Positions 35,069-43,964 are shown, counted from the first letter of the stretch. The stretch is 64,000 nt of DNA from Streptacidiphilus fuscans (GCF_015690355.1 NZ_JADPRT010000001.1:558001-622000), one strand, 5' to 3'. The notes: generated by a model from the letters alone, not told the origin. Numbers and translations: made by a program.

Positions 35069-35099
35069 CACATACCTGAACACTGGACATGTATCTGAA
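35069..35099. repeat. Direct repeat in the promoter region of the discoidin protein
   Basis: CACATACCTGAA (35069-35080) and CATGTATCTGAA (35088-35099) match 9 of 12 and are offset by 19 nt. They lie 42-72 bp upstream of the ATG at 35027 and could bind a regulator on one face of the helix. Confidence 0.4.
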
Positions 35100-35383
35100 G
35101 CCATCCGGACCATAGCCCTTCGGTTGGAGGGGCGTCCAGGGGTGGGGAGTTGAGAGTCCGTTGACACCGGTGCCGAGTGTGGGGGCCCACCGCGACGTGC
35201 GGGAGCGGAGTGAGACGGCGTGTCCACGCCGCCCCCTGGTCACTCAGCAACGTTCTGAATTGAACGAGCGGTGAAAACTTACCTGCTGCGGATGCCGACC
35301 AGTCAGCCCCCGGGCGGGAGGGCGCCCCTCATCAGCGGAAACCGGGCCTGCGCCGACCGTCGACCAGGTCGGCTGGGATTACG
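35100..35383. other. Non-coding gap between divergent genes
   Basis: No gene seen. A CAACGTTC (35248-35255) resembles half of the LacI operators at 27 kb but lacks their full match. An AT-richer patch at 35255-35285 (TTGAACG, GAAAACTTACC) may hold an unrecognised promoter. Confidence 0.4.
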
Positions 35384-35395
35384 TAGGATCTCGGC

Positions 35396-36322
35396 ATGAC
35401 GCAAGGGAGTGGACGCCGGCGGCACGACGCCGGGCGGGGGGCGGCAGTGCCGTCCATGCCGCCGCAGACCGTGCTGGTCCAGATCAGGGCCCTGCTGCCG
35501 ACGCTGCCGCCCTCCGAGCGGCGGGTGGCCGAGGCGGCGATCGCGGACCCTGGGGCGGTGGCGGCCAAGACCATCAGTGAGCTGGCCGCCGAGTGCCACA
35601 CCTCCGAGACCACCGTGGTGCGCTTCTGCCGCGCTGTCGGCCTGAAGGGCTATCCCGACCTCAGGATCGGGCTGGCCGCCGCGGCCGCTCAGGAGGACGG
35701 CTCCGCGAGCTGGACCGCCGTCGGCAGCGACATCGGCCCGCGCGACCCGCTCGCGGACGTGGTCAACAAGCTCGCCTTCGCGGACGCCCGCGCGGTGGAG
35801 GACACCGCCGCCCAGCTCGACCTGGAGGCCCTGAAGCGGGCCATCGACGCGGTGGTCGCCGCCGACGCGATCGACCTCTACGGAGCCGGCGCAAGCGCGC
35901 TGATCGCCCTGGACCTGCAGCAGAAGCTCCAGCGGATAGGCCGCCGGGTCAGCGCTTTCCCGGACGCGGACGGCGCGCTCACCTCAGCGGCGCTCCTCGG
36001 TCGGGGTGATCTCGCGATCGCCATCTCCCACACGGGGTCCACCGCTCAGACCGTCGCCGCGCTCGCCGAGGCGCGGGACAACGGCGCGACCACCCTCGCC
36101 ATCACCAACTTCCCCCGCTCGCCGATCGCGGAGGTGGCCGATCACGTGCTGACCACCGCCGTGCGGGAGACCACCTTCCGGTCCGGGGCGATGGCCAGCC
36201 GAATCGCCGCACTGACGGTCGTCGACTGTCTCTTCGTGGGCGTGGCGCAGCGCAACTACAGCCGCACCATGCGCGCGCTGGAGCGCACCTACACGGCGGT
36301 CCGCGGGCACGCGGAGCCCTGA
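35396..36322 (+). CDS. RpiR/MurR-family transcriptional regulator 2
   Basis: 308 aa. HTH around residues 40-100 (ISELAAECHTSETTVVRFCR) and SIS domain about 140-290 (DLYGAGASALIALDLQQKLQ; AIAISHTGSTAQTVAALAEA). Paralogue of regulator 1 at 18889 and convergent with murQ. A TAGGAT hexamer (35384-35389) sits 6 nt before the ATG, so it may be leaderless, although AGGAT could also serve as ribosome site. The effector is likely MurNAc-6-P or GlcNAc-6-P by analogy with MurR. Confidence 0.88.
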   Translation: MTQGSGRRRHDAGRGAAVPSMPPQTVLVQIRALLPTLPPSERRVAEAAIADPGAVAAKTISELAAECHTSETTVVRFCRAVGLKGYPDLRIGLAAAAAQEDGSASWTAVGSDIGPRDPLADVVNKLAFADARAVEDTAAQLDLEALKRAIDAVVAADAIDLYGAGASALIALDLQQKLQRIGRRVSAFPDADGALTSAALLGRGDLAIAISHTGSTAQTVAALAEARDNGATTLAITNFPRSPIAEVADHVLTTAVRETTFRSGAMASRIAALTVVDCLFVGVAQRNYSRTMRALERTYTAVRGHAEP

Positions 36323-36333
36323 CCGCCGCTGAC

Positions 36334-36348
36334 GCACCGTCACGGTGC
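36334..36348. terminator. Small bidirectional hairpin between rpiR2 and murQ
   Basis: GCACCG-TCA-CGGTGC, 6-bp stem, in the 61-bp gap between the two convergent stop codons. Confidence 0.4.
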
Positions 36349-36383
36349 CCGTGTCCGTGCGGAACGGAGCGCTTGTGACGCTC

Positions 36384-37295
36384 TCAGGCCCGGTCGGCGG
36401 GCGAGGCGGCGACGGCCGTGCGGACGTCCCCGTCGGACCGGGCGAGCAGAGCGTCCGCCTGCTTCGCGTCGGATCCGGTGAGCAGCATGATGATCGCCGT
36501 CTTGGCGTGGCCACCGGCGGCCGCCAGGGCTTGCTCGGCGGTGGCGAGGTCGGTGTGCGCGGCCTCGGCCACGATGCGGCGGGCGCGGTCGCGCAGCTTG
36601 TCGTTGGTCGGGCGCAGGTCGACCATCAGGTTTCCGTAGACCTTGCCGATCTGCACCATCGCGGCGGTGGACAGCATGTTGCAGACCAGCTTCTGCGCGG
36701 TGCCCGCCTTGAGCCGGGTTGATCCGGTCAGCACCTCGGGGCCGGTCACGACCTCGACCGGCACGTCGGCGTGGGCGCTGATCGGCGCCTCGGGGTTGCA
36801 GGCGACCGACACGGTGGACGCGCCGAGGGCGCGCGCGTGCCGCAACCCGCCCACGACGTAGGGGGTCCGGCCGCTGGCGGCGATTCCGACGACGGTGTCC
36901 CGGGGGCCGATGCCCAGGGCGTCGAGGTCCGCGACCGCGCCGTCCGGGTCGTCCTCGGCGCCTTCGACCGCGGTGGTGAACGCGCCGGGCCCGCCGGCGA
37001 GCAGGGTGACCACCTGCGCCGGGTCGGTGCCGAAGGTGGGCGGGCACTCGACGGCGTCGAGCATGCCGATGCGCCCGCTCGTCCCGGCCCCGAGATAGAC
37101 GAGCCTGCCGCCCTGCCGGAGTGAGGCCGCGACCAGGTCCACGGCGGACGCGATCGCCGGGAGGGCGGCCCGGACGGCCCTGACCGCTACGCCGTCCGCG
37201 TCGTTCATCAGGGCGAGGAGGTCCGTCACCGGCAGCCGGTCCAGTTCGCCGGTGCCGGAGTGCGGGGATTCGGTGCCCAGGAGGCTGAGATCCAC
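36384..37295 (-). CDS. murQ: N-acetylmuramic acid 6-phosphate etherase
   Basis: 303 aa, close to the 298 of E. coli MurQ. SIS-fold enzyme that splits the lactyl ether of MurNAc-6-P to GlcNAc-6-P and D-lactate in the cytoplasm. Diagnostic motif LGAGTSGRIGMLDAVECPPT (about residues 68-87), then VVGIAASGRTPYVVGGLRHA and LKAGTAQKLVCNMLSTAAM. GTG 37295 was chosen: AAAGGA is 9 nt upstream, the family N-terminus begins here, and the longer frame is not conserved-looking. Divergent from murK, 244 bp apart; own promoter at 37398-37426 with a leader of about 95 nt. Confidence 0.95.
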   Translation of the reverse strand: MDLSLLGTESPHSGTGELDRLPVTDLLALMNDADGVAVRAVRAALPAIASAVDLVAASLRQGGRLVYLGAGTSGRIGMLDAVECPPTFGTDPAQVVTLLAGGPGAFTTAVEGAEDDPDGAVADLDALGIGPRDTVVGIAASGRTPYVVGGLRHARALGASTVSVACNPEAPISAHADVPVEVVTGPEVLTGSTRLKAGTAQKLVCNMLSTAAMVQIGKVYGNLMVDLRPTNDKLRDRARRIVAEAAHTDLATAEQALAAAGGHAKTAIIMLLTGSDAKQADALLARSDGDVRTAVAASPADRA

Positions 37296-37397
37296 GGCGC
37301 ATGGTCCTTTCGTTCCCGCTCGCTCCCGCACGAGCGGGCGCTCGGCGGGCGGGGCGGCGTGATCCGGGTCGGGCGGCGCTGCGTCCGAGCGCTGTCC

Positions 37398-37426
37398 ACC
37401 GTAGTCAGCCACCCCGTGGCGGTCAA
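37398..37426 (-). promoter_or_regulatory. Promoter of murQ
   Basis: On minus: TTGACC (37426-37421), 17-nt spacer, TACGGT (37403-37398). Predicted +1 near 37391. Confidence 0.6.
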
Positions 37427-37460
37427 AAACATACGGCCTTCTGGCCAGTGTGGTAAATCA

Positions 37461-37489
37461 TTGACATGCCCTGCTGCCTCTCCGATACT
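37461..37489 (+). promoter_or_regulatory. Promoter of murK
   Basis: TTGACA (37461-37466), 17-nt spacer, GATACT (37484-37489). The upstream context TAAATCATTGACA resembles the rpiR1 promoter (TTAGTCATTGACC). GGCCTTCTGGCC (37435-37446), an imperfect palindrome between the divergent promoters, is a possible regulator site. Confidence 0.6.
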
Positions 37490-37539
37490 CGCTGGAACGT
37501 GGGCCGGAGTGCTGGGGCGGAGACGAACGGAGCAGGGCC

Positions 37540-38604
37540 ATGGCAGCGGTACTGGCGGTCGACCTCGGAAAGACCGGTTGCCGCGCCGGGCTGTGGCTCG
37601 ACCCGGCCGGGCTGTGCGAGGGCCCTGGCAGTACGGACGGCGCGGACGCGCCGCTGGCGACCCGTCAACTCCCGGGTGCTCCAGGGCTGGCCGCCCCCGA
37701 CGGCGCGGCCCAGGCGGAGGCTCTGGTCAGGAGCGTGAGCGCCGAGCTCCTCGCCGAGACGGGGATCGACCAACTCGACGCGCTCTGCATCGGAGCGGCA
37801 GGAGCGATCGCTGCCCCGGACGCAGCACGTGCGTTGGCCGAGACCCTGCTGGACGCGATCCCCACTGACCAAGTGGCCGTCACCAGCGACGCGGTCACCG
37901 CCCACGCGGGCGCGCTCGGCACGGCGACCGGCGTCGTGCTTGCCGCCGGAACGGGTGCTGTCGCCCTCGGTGTGGGCGAGGCGGGCGCCTTCTCCGTGGT
38001 CGACGGATGGGGTCCGTGGCTCGGGGACGAGGGGAGCGGAGCCTGGATCGGCCTCGCCGGACTGCGCGCAGCTCTGCGCGCCCGCGACGGGCGAGGCGAG
38101 CCCACGACGCTGAGCCACGAGGCCACCGAGCTGTTCGGCGATCTCGGCCGCCTGCCCGGCGTGCTGGAGCAGGGCGGCAATCCGGCCCGGTCCGCCGCCT
38201 CCTTCGCCCCCGCCGTGGCCCGGTCCGCTGCCGCGGGCGACCCCGTCGCCGTCGCCATCCTGCGGGACGCGGCCGCCGCGCTCGCCACGACCGTGGCCAC
38301 CGCCGCCCGGCTGACCGCCCCGAGTGGCGGGAGCGGCGCTCGAGCCGACGAGGAACCCGTCACCGTCACCGTCGCCGTGACCGGCGGTCTGGTGCACCTG
38401 GGCGCGCCGCTCCTGGACCCGCTGCACGCCGCGCTCGCCCGCCACCGCCCACGGCTTCGCCTCCAGGAGGCGCTCGGCGACCCCTTGCACGGCGCCCGGC
38501 TGCTGGCTCGTCAGGCCGACGGCCCGCACGAGCCGTTGGTGACCCGACTGCACCGCCGGGCCCCGTCCGCTGCCTCGACGGGCGGGGGCACCGGGCACTC
38601 CTGA
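37540..38604 (+). CDS. murK: BadF/BadG-type amino-sugar kinase, probably MurNAc/GlcNAc kinase (MurK-like)
   Basis: 354 aa. ASKHA-fold kinase: phosphate-1 motif VLAVDLGKTGCRAGLW, phosphate-2 region VLAAGTGAVALGVGEAG, and the family signature GWGPWLGDEGSGAWIG (about 153-168), adenosine motif AVTGGLVHLGAPLLDPL. BadF-type kinases include human NAGK and clostridial MurK, which phosphorylates both MurNAc and GlcNAc at O6. Next to murQ a MurNAc 6-kinase role is the best fit: an ABC importer delivers unphosphorylated sugar, so a kinase is required before MurQ. GGAGC is 7 nt before ATG. The last 30 residues are low complexity. Confidence 0.85.
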   Translation: MAAVLAVDLGKTGCRAGLWLDPAGLCEGPGSTDGADAPLATRQLPGAPGLAAPDGAAQAEALVRSVSAELLAETGIDQLDALCIGAAGAIAAPDAARALAETLLDAIPTDQVAVTSDAVTAHAGALGTATGVVLAAGTGAVALGVGEAGAFSVVDGWGPWLGDEGSGAWIGLAGLRAALRARDGRGEPTTLSHEATELFGDLGRLPGVLEQGGNPARSAASFAPAVARSAAAGDPVAVAILRDAAAALATTVATAARLTAPSGGSGARADEEPVTVTVAVTGGLVHLGAPLLDPLHAALARHRPRLRLQEALGDPLHGARLLARQADGPHEPLVTRLHRRAPSAASTGGGTGHS

Positions 38605-38664
38605 GCCGGCCGGGTCACCCCGACCGTCCCTTCCTCTGACACGCGCACGTGAGTCCTGCCTGCG

Positions 38665-38716
38665 CCTGAACCGCGTACCTGAGCCGCGTACCTGAACCAC
38701 GCACCTGAGCCCCGCA
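38665..38716. repeat. Four tandem 13-bp repeats upstream of the dehydrogenase gene
   Basis: Units CCTGAACCGCGTA, CCTGAGCCGCGTA, CCTGAACCACGCA, CCTGAGCCCCGCA in perfect 13-bp register, alternating A/G at base 6. They end 34 bp before the ATG at 38751, in the 146-bp murK-dehydrogenase gap. Confidence 0.8.
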
Positions 38717-38750
38717 CCGCCGAGTGTCGTGGCCCCGACCCTGGAGAAGC

Positions 38751-41663
38751 ATGAGCACCCGGACTGCCGTCCCGTCCACCTGGCCCGCACCCGGGAACGA
38801 TCTGATCGCCCTGCTGCGTTCCTGTGTGACCGACCCCGCACGCGTCCGGACGCGCGACTCCCAGCGCGCTGCCGCCGCCCATGACGCCTCGCACTACCTG
38901 CTCGCCCCGCAGGCCGTCGTCCGCGCCGCCTCGGCCGACGAGGTGGCGGCCCTGATGCGGGCCACCAGTGGCATCGGCGTCCCGCTGACCCTGCGCTCCG
39001 GTGGGACGAGCCTGTCCGGACAGGCCGGCGGTGACGGCGTCCTCGTCGACGTCCGCACCCACTGGCGCTCCGCCGAGGTCCTCGAGGACGGGCTGCGGGT
39101 CAGGGTGCAGCCAGGCATGACGGTGCGTCAGGTCAATGCCCGGCTGGCCCGGCACGGCCGTCGGCTCGGCCCGGACCCGGCCAGCGAGTCAGCCTGCACC
39201 GTCGGAGGGGTGATCGCCAACAACTCCAGCGGGATGAACTGCGGTACCAGGGACAACGCCTACCGGACCGTCGAGTCGCTCCGGTTCGTGCTGCCCTCGG
39301 GAACCGTCGTCGACTCCGGCCGCCCCGACGCCGACCAGGAACTGCGCGCCCGCGAGCCGGACCTGTACGCGGGCCTGGTCGCCCTGCGGAAGCGGATCCA
39401 TGCGAACAGCGACAGCCGCGCCGCCGTCGAGCGCCTCTTCGCCATGAAGAACACCATGGGCTACGGCCTCAACGCCTTCCTCGACCACACCAGGCCGGTC
39501 GACGTCCTCGCCCACCTGATGATCGGAAGCGAAGGAACACTCGGCTTCGTCGCGGAGGCCACCTTCCGCACCGTCCCGCTGCTGCCGCACACCGCCACCG
39601 GATTCCTCGTCCTGCCCAGCCTCGACGCGGCGACCGACGCCCTGCCCGCGCTGCTCGCCGCCGGAGCCCGGACGGCCGAACTGCTGGACGCCGCCGCCCT
39701 GCGCGTCGCCCGGCTCGACCCGGACGCCCCCGCCGAACTGCGGGGGCTGCGGATCGACCGGCACGCCGCGCTGCTCGTCGAGTTCGCCGAGGAAGGCCGG
39801 GCGGAACTGGACGCGGTGGTGGAAGCCGCACAACCCGTCCTGGACCGTGCGTCTTTGGCCGTCCCCGCACAGTTCACCCGCGACAGCCGGGTCCGCGCCC
39901 GGCTGTGGCATCTGCGCAAGGGCCTGTACACGGCGGTGGCAGCCGCGCGCCGACCGGGCACCACCGCCCTGCTGGAGGACATCGCAGTCCCGCTCCCGCG
40001 CCTCACCGGGACCTGCGAGGGGCTGATCGACCTCTTCGACCGGCACGGCTACGAGGACGCGGTGATCTTCGGTCACGCGCGCGACGGAAACGTGCACTTC
40101 ATGCTCACCCAGGACTTCGACAGTCGAGCCGAGATCGACCGCTACGCACGCTTCACCGACGACATGGTCGACCTCGTCCTGGACGCGGGCGGCACGCTCA
40201 AGGCCGAGCACGGCACCGGCCGCGTGATGGCCCCCTACGTCCGGCGCCAGTACGGCGACGAGCTCTACCTGGTCATGCGCGAGCTCAAGCAGCTGTGCGA
40301 CCCGAGCGGCGTGCTGAACCCGGGAGTGGTGCTCGACGACGACCCGACGGCGCACCTGAGGCACCTCAAGCGCGTGCCGCGCGTCGACCCCGCCGTCGAC
40401 CGCTGTGTCGAGTGCGGCTACTGCGAGCCGATCTGCCCGACCGCCGACGCCACCACCACCCCGCGTCAGCGCATCGCGCTGCGCCGCGAGATCGCCCAGG
40501 CCGCCGCCGCAGGGGACCAGGACCGGGTGCGGCGGCTGGAGGCCGACTACGCTTTCGACGCCGTCGACAGCTGCGCAGCGGACAGCCTCTGCGTCACCGC
40601 GTGCCCGGTGACCATCGACACGGGTGCCGTGATGAAGCAACACCGTGCCGACCGGCACGGCCCGTTGGCACAAGCCGCCGGTCGCGTCGCGGCCGAGCAC
40701 TGGGGCGGCGCCCTGCGCGGCGCACGCGCAGCGCTGACCGCCGCCCACGCGCTGCCGACGCCCCTCCCACGTGCCGCCACCCGGGCGCTGCGCGGGCTGG
40801 GCGCGGGCGAGCTCGTGCCGGAGTGGGACGACCGCATGCCCAGGGCCGGACTCCTGCGACCCGAGGCGCAGACGAACGCGGACGCCCGTGCCGTGTTCTT
40901 CGCCGCCTGCGTCGGGACCGTCTTCGAGCCGTCGAGCGGGCGCGACGGCGCCGGTGGCGCCGGTGGCGGAGAGGGAGCGACCCGTGCCTTCCTCGCGCTG
41001 TGCGCTCGCGCGGGCGTCCAGGTAACCGTGCCGACCGGGCTGGGAGGGCTCTGCTGCGGCACCCCGTGGCAGTCGAAGGGATTCACCCGAGGCCACCAGG
41101 CGATGGCCGCACGCACTCTGGCCGCCCTGTGGCAGGCCACCGAGGGCGGCCGGCTGCCCGTGGTGTGCGACGCCTCCTCCTGCACCCACGGTCTGACCCA
41201 ACTGCACGCGGCACTCCCGGAGGCGGAGCGGGCGCGGTACGCGGAGCTGCGCTTCGTCGACGCCGTGAGCTTCGCCGTCGAGCACCTGCTGCCCTCGCTG
41301 CCCGCACCCCGGCGGATCGACTCGCTCGCCCTGCACCCGACGTGCTCCTCCGCCCACCTCGGCCTCGACGAGGACCTGCGCACCCTGGCCGAGTCGGTCG
41401 CCACGGACGTCACCGTGCCCGCCGCCTGGGGCTGTTGCGCGTTCGCGGGCGACCGCGGCTTGCTCCACCCGCAGGTCACCGCGACCGCGACGGCCGCCGA
41501 AGCCGCCGAGGTCACCTCACGCGCCCATGACGGCTACGCCTCCTGCAACCACACCTGCGAACTCGGCATGACCCGCGCGACCGGACGCCCGTACCGGCAC
41601 GTGCTGGAGCTGCTGGACGACGCGACCCGGCCGCTGAAGGGCGCTCGTCCGGAGACGCGCTGA
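38751..41663 (+). CDS. FAD-binding and Fe-S-binding D-lactate/2-hydroxyacid dehydrogenase
   Basis: 970 aa from ATG 38751 (GGAGA upstream). FAD-binding type 4 domain about 50-195 (PLTLRSGGTSLSGQAGGDGV; SACTVGGVIANNSSGMNCGT), FAD-oxidase C domain about 235-525 (HARDGNVHF; EHGTGRVMAPYVRRQYGDEL), two 4Fe-4S motifs about 551 and 607 (CVECGYCEPICP; CAADSLCVTACP), and a C-terminal cysteine-rich CCG region (GLCCGTPW; HPTCSSAHLG; WGCCAFAGDRG; CNHTCELG). This layout is that of membrane-associated quinone-linked D-lactate or D-2-hydroxyglutarate dehydrogenases. MurQ releases D-lactate, so D-lactate to pyruvate is the natural role here. No membrane helix seen. Confidence 0.87.
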   Translation: MSTRTAVPSTWPAPGNDLIALLRSCVTDPARVRTRDSQRAAAAHDASHYLLAPQAVVRAASADEVAALMRATSGIGVPLTLRSGGTSLSGQAGGDGVLVDVRTHWRSAEVLEDGLRVRVQPGMTVRQVNARLARHGRRLGPDPASESACTVGGVIANNSSGMNCGTRDNAYRTVESLRFVLPSGTVVDSGRPDADQELRAREPDLYAGLVALRKRIHANSDSRAAVERLFAMKNTMGYGLNAFLDHTRPVDVLAHLMIGSEGTLGFVAEATFRTVPLLPHTATGFLVLPSLDAATDALPALLAAGARTAELLDAAALRVARLDPDAPAELRGLRIDRHAALLVEFAEEGRAELDAVVEAAQPVLDRASLAVPAQFTRDSRVRARLWHLRKGLYTAVAAARRPGTTALLEDIAVPLPRLTGTCEGLIDLFDRHGYEDAVIFGHARDGNVHFMLTQDFDSRAEIDRYARFTDDMVDLVLDAGGTLKAEHGTGRVMAPYVRRQYGDELYLVMRELKQLCDPSGVLNPGVVLDDDPTAHLRHLKRVPRVDPAVDRCVECGYCEPICPTADATTTPRQRIALRREIAQAAAAGDQDRVRRLEADYAFDAVDSCAADSLCVTACPVTIDTGAVMKQHRADRHGPLAQAAGRVAAEHWGGALRGARAALTAAHALPTPLPRAATRALRGLGAGELVPEWDDRMPRAGLLRPEAQTNADARAVFFAACVGTVFEPSSGRDGAGGAGGGEGATRAFLALCARAGVQVTVPTGLGGLCCGTPWQSKGFTRGHQAMAARTLAALWQATEGGRLPVVCDASSCTHGLTQLHAALPEAERARYAELRFVDAVSFAVEHLLPSLPAPRRIDSLALHPTCSSAHLGLDEDLRTLAESVATDVTVPAAWGCCAFAGDRGLLHPQVTATATAAEAAEVTSRAHDGYASCNHTCELGMTRATGRPYRHVLELLDDATRPLKGARPETR

Positions 41664-41838
41664 GCATGATCCGGACCCGGAAATCTCAGAGGACGGACCG
41701 TCAGCGGCGCTGCCTCCCACACTGAAGATCGTGAATTCGCGCTAATGGTTCAGGGGCGAGCGGCGTCCGCTTCGCCGCGCGCTCCTGTCGGAACGTCATG
41801 CCTTCTGCCGGTTCTGGTTGCCCTCGTGGAGGTCGCTG

Positions 41839-43143
41839 ATGCGCTGGAAGCACGTTGCACGGCCAAGACGCACGATCGGCGCGGTGACGGCGCTGCTTCT
41901 CGCCGCTGCGTCGCCGATGGTGGGCGCGCCCGCTGCGGACGGGGCGACGACCGCGACGCACGTCGTGATCTACCACGGCTACCACGTGCGCGTGCCCGCG
42001 GCATGGCCGGTCGTCGATCTGACCGCCTCCCCCCGGGCCTGCGTCCGCTTCGACGTCCACGCCGTCTACCTGGGCCGGCCGGGCGCTGGGACGGACTGCC
42101 CGGCGCACCTCGTGGGCCGCACCGAGGCGCTGCTCATCGAGCCGCTGGACGGAGCCGGGGCGGCGGTCGACGCCCCGGGCACGGTGTTCGCCCCGGCGGG
42201 CACGGCCACGTACCGTCGCGCCCACGGGAAGCAGAGTGTCGGGGAGATCCACTTCGTCGTGCCCGGCGCCGGGGTCATGGTGACCGCCTCGTTCGGGACG
42301 AACAGGGCCGAGGCCGAGCGGATCCTCGGCTCCGGTTGGCTCGGGGCCGGAGCGCGGCCCGAGGCTGTGTCCCGACGCGGCGCACCGGCACCGCCCACCG
42401 CCGAAACGCCGACGGAACCGGAAGCGCCGCCGGTGCCGGTGCAGCCCGGTACCTACACCGGAGCCGGATTCGAGACCTGCAGCGCGCCGAGCCTCGCGCA
42501 GATGACGGCGTGGGAGTCCTCCCCCTATCAGGCGGTCGGCGTCTACATCGGCGGAAGCAACCGGGCCTGCGCCCAGCCGAACCTCACCCCCTCCTGGGTA
42601 AGCACGCTCACCACCGCCGGATGGCACCTGATCCCCACCTATGTGGGCTCGCAGGCGCCCTGCAACAGCTACAGCTCCCTGGTGTCGCCGGACCCCGGCA
42701 CCGCTGACGGCCAGGGCATCTCCGAGGCCGACGACGCCGTCGCCCAGGCCCAGGCTCTCGGCATCCCGCCGGGCAGCGTCCTGTACGACGACATGGAGGC
42801 GTACGCCAAGACCGACGCGACCTGCCGGACCGCCGTGCTGACCTACCTGTCCGGCTGGAGCCAGGAGCTCCACGCCCGTGGCTACCTCTCCGGGGTGTAC
42901 TCCAGCGCCGGGTCCGGGATGACCGACCTGGCCGCCCAGTACGGCACCGGGACCTTCACCCTGCCCGACCAGATCTGGTTCGGCTGGTGGAACAACGTGG
43001 CCGACGCGAACGCCGGAAGGTTCGTGCCGGCCGCGGACTGGAGCAACCACCAGCGCATCCACCAGTACAACGGCGGCACGCACGAGACCTGGGGCGGCAC
43101 CACGATGGACGTCGACGGCGACTACCTCGACGTGAGCGGCTGA
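41839..43143 (+). CDS. Secreted DUF1906 glycoside-hydrolase-like TIM-barrel protein
   Basis: 434 aa; ATG 41839 follows GGAGG by 6 nt, better than the upstream TTG at 41818. Sec signal to about residue 36. The N-terminal domain (about 40-170) is unknown; a Pro/Glu linker (TPTEPEAPPVPVQPG) leads to a DUF1906 domain (about 205-434): YTGAGFETCSAPSLAQMTAW, AVGVYIGGSNRAC, WHLIPTYVGSQAPC, GSVLYDDMEAY and VDGDYLDVS. This family resembles GH25-type barrels (mycobacterial Rv2525c) and is tied to cell-wall biology, with acidic residues in YDDMEAY in the active-site position. A peptidoglycan-related role fits the adjacent mur genes but is inferred. Confidence 0.82.
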   Translation: MRWKHVARPRRTIGAVTALLLAAASPMVGAPAADGATTATHVVIYHGYHVRVPAAWPVVDLTASPRACVRFDVHAVYLGRPGAGTDCPAHLVGRTEALLIEPLDGAGAAVDAPGTVFAPAGTATYRRAHGKQSVGEIHFVVPGAGVMVTASFGTNRAEAERILGSGWLGAGARPEAVSRRGAPAPPTAETPTEPEAPPVPVQPGTYTGAGFETCSAPSLAQMTAWESSPYQAVGVYIGGSNRACAQPNLTPSWVSTLTTAGWHLIPTYVGSQAPCNSYSSLVSPDPGTADGQGISEADDAVAQAQALGIPPGSVLYDDMEAYAKTDATCRTAVLTYLSGWSQELHARGYLSGVYSSAGSGMTDLAAQYGTGTFTLPDQIWFGWWNNVADANAGRFVPAADWSNHQRIHQYNGGTHETWGGTTMDVDGDYLDVSG

Positions 43144-43171
43144 CCGGCCCCCTGCCTCGGCGGACGCGGCG

Positions 43172-43816
43172 TCACTTTCCCGAGACGAACGAGGGGCCCT
43201 TGCTGGTGAGTGCGAAGGTGGCCTTGGGCGTCGGCGAGGTCGGAGCCGTGAGGTACATGCGCGTGTAGGTCGTGCCCCGCAGGCTGCTCACGGTCACCGT
43301 GACCGGGTAGGTGGAGACGCCGCCGGTGGCGCAGTTCGGCGTGCAGTTCTTCTCGGACCACAGGCCGCTCGCCGACGCCGTCGGCTGCCCCCAGCCGGTC
43401 CACTTCAGGTGCTCCAGCACCCAGCCCGCGTCCGCGCAGGTCAGCACGATGTCGCCGGGCTGCGGGACCGGTTTGCCCAAGCAGTCGTCGATGACGGCGG
43501 CAACGCTGCCCGGCTGCGGGGCGGCACTGGGGCCGGACGACGTGGGCGCCGCCGACGACGGGCTGGTCGCGATCGCGGAGGGCGTCGGAGTGACCGTGCC
43601 CGCCGTCTTCGAGACCGGCTTCGTGGAGACGGCGGTGGAGGGTGAACCCGCCGTCGCCGAAGGGGCGGCGGGCTGCTTCGCGGAGCCGCCGCACGCGGTG
43701 AGACACAGGGCGGCGGCGAGCGCGCCCGTCGCCACGAGGAGGCCGCGCTTCCCGCGCGCGCCGTCCCGGACCGTTCCTGCCATGCGCTGAGGCCGAGTGG
43801 ACGTCACTGACCCCAC
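43172..43816 (-). CDS. Hypothetical lipoprotein
   Basis: 214 aa. Signal with lipobox LTACGG around residue 43. The mature protein starts with an 80-residue Ser/Thr/Pro/Ala-rich tether, then a compact domain with four cysteines (DDCLGKP, LTCADAG, KNCTPNC). No family recognised; possibly a cell-surface small-ligand or wall-binding domain. Start uncertain: GTG 43816, GTG 43807 and ATG 43783 are in frame, none with a clear ribosome site. Convergent with the DUF1906 gene. Confidence 0.65.
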   Translation of the reverse strand: MGSVTSTRPQRMAGTVRDGARGKRGLLVATGALAAALCLTACGGSAKQPAAPSATAGSPSTAVSTKPVSKTAGTVTPTPSAIATSPSSAAPTSSGPSAAPQPGSVAAVIDDCLGKPVPQPGDIVLTCADAGWVLEHLKWTGWGQPTASASGLWSEKNCTPNCATGGVSTYPVTVTVSSLRGTTYTRMYLTAPTSPTPKATFALTSKGPSFVSGK

Positions 43817-43964
43817 CCCCGTTCATGTCGAGCTCTGGGTGTTCTGCTTCATGCACATTCATTCAAACCGGCCGCCGCAGCAGCAGCGACATTCCCTCAG
43901 ACGCGCCCGAGCGCTCCTGCTTTCCCCCGTTCTGTAACGACTGGGCAACTCTCGTGCAGGGCGG

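Noticed and set aside
39189..41468. 759-codon minus-strand frame inside the D-lactate dehydrogenase
   Set aside because: Antisense shadow; the plus strand has FAD, 4Fe-4S and CCG motifs in order.
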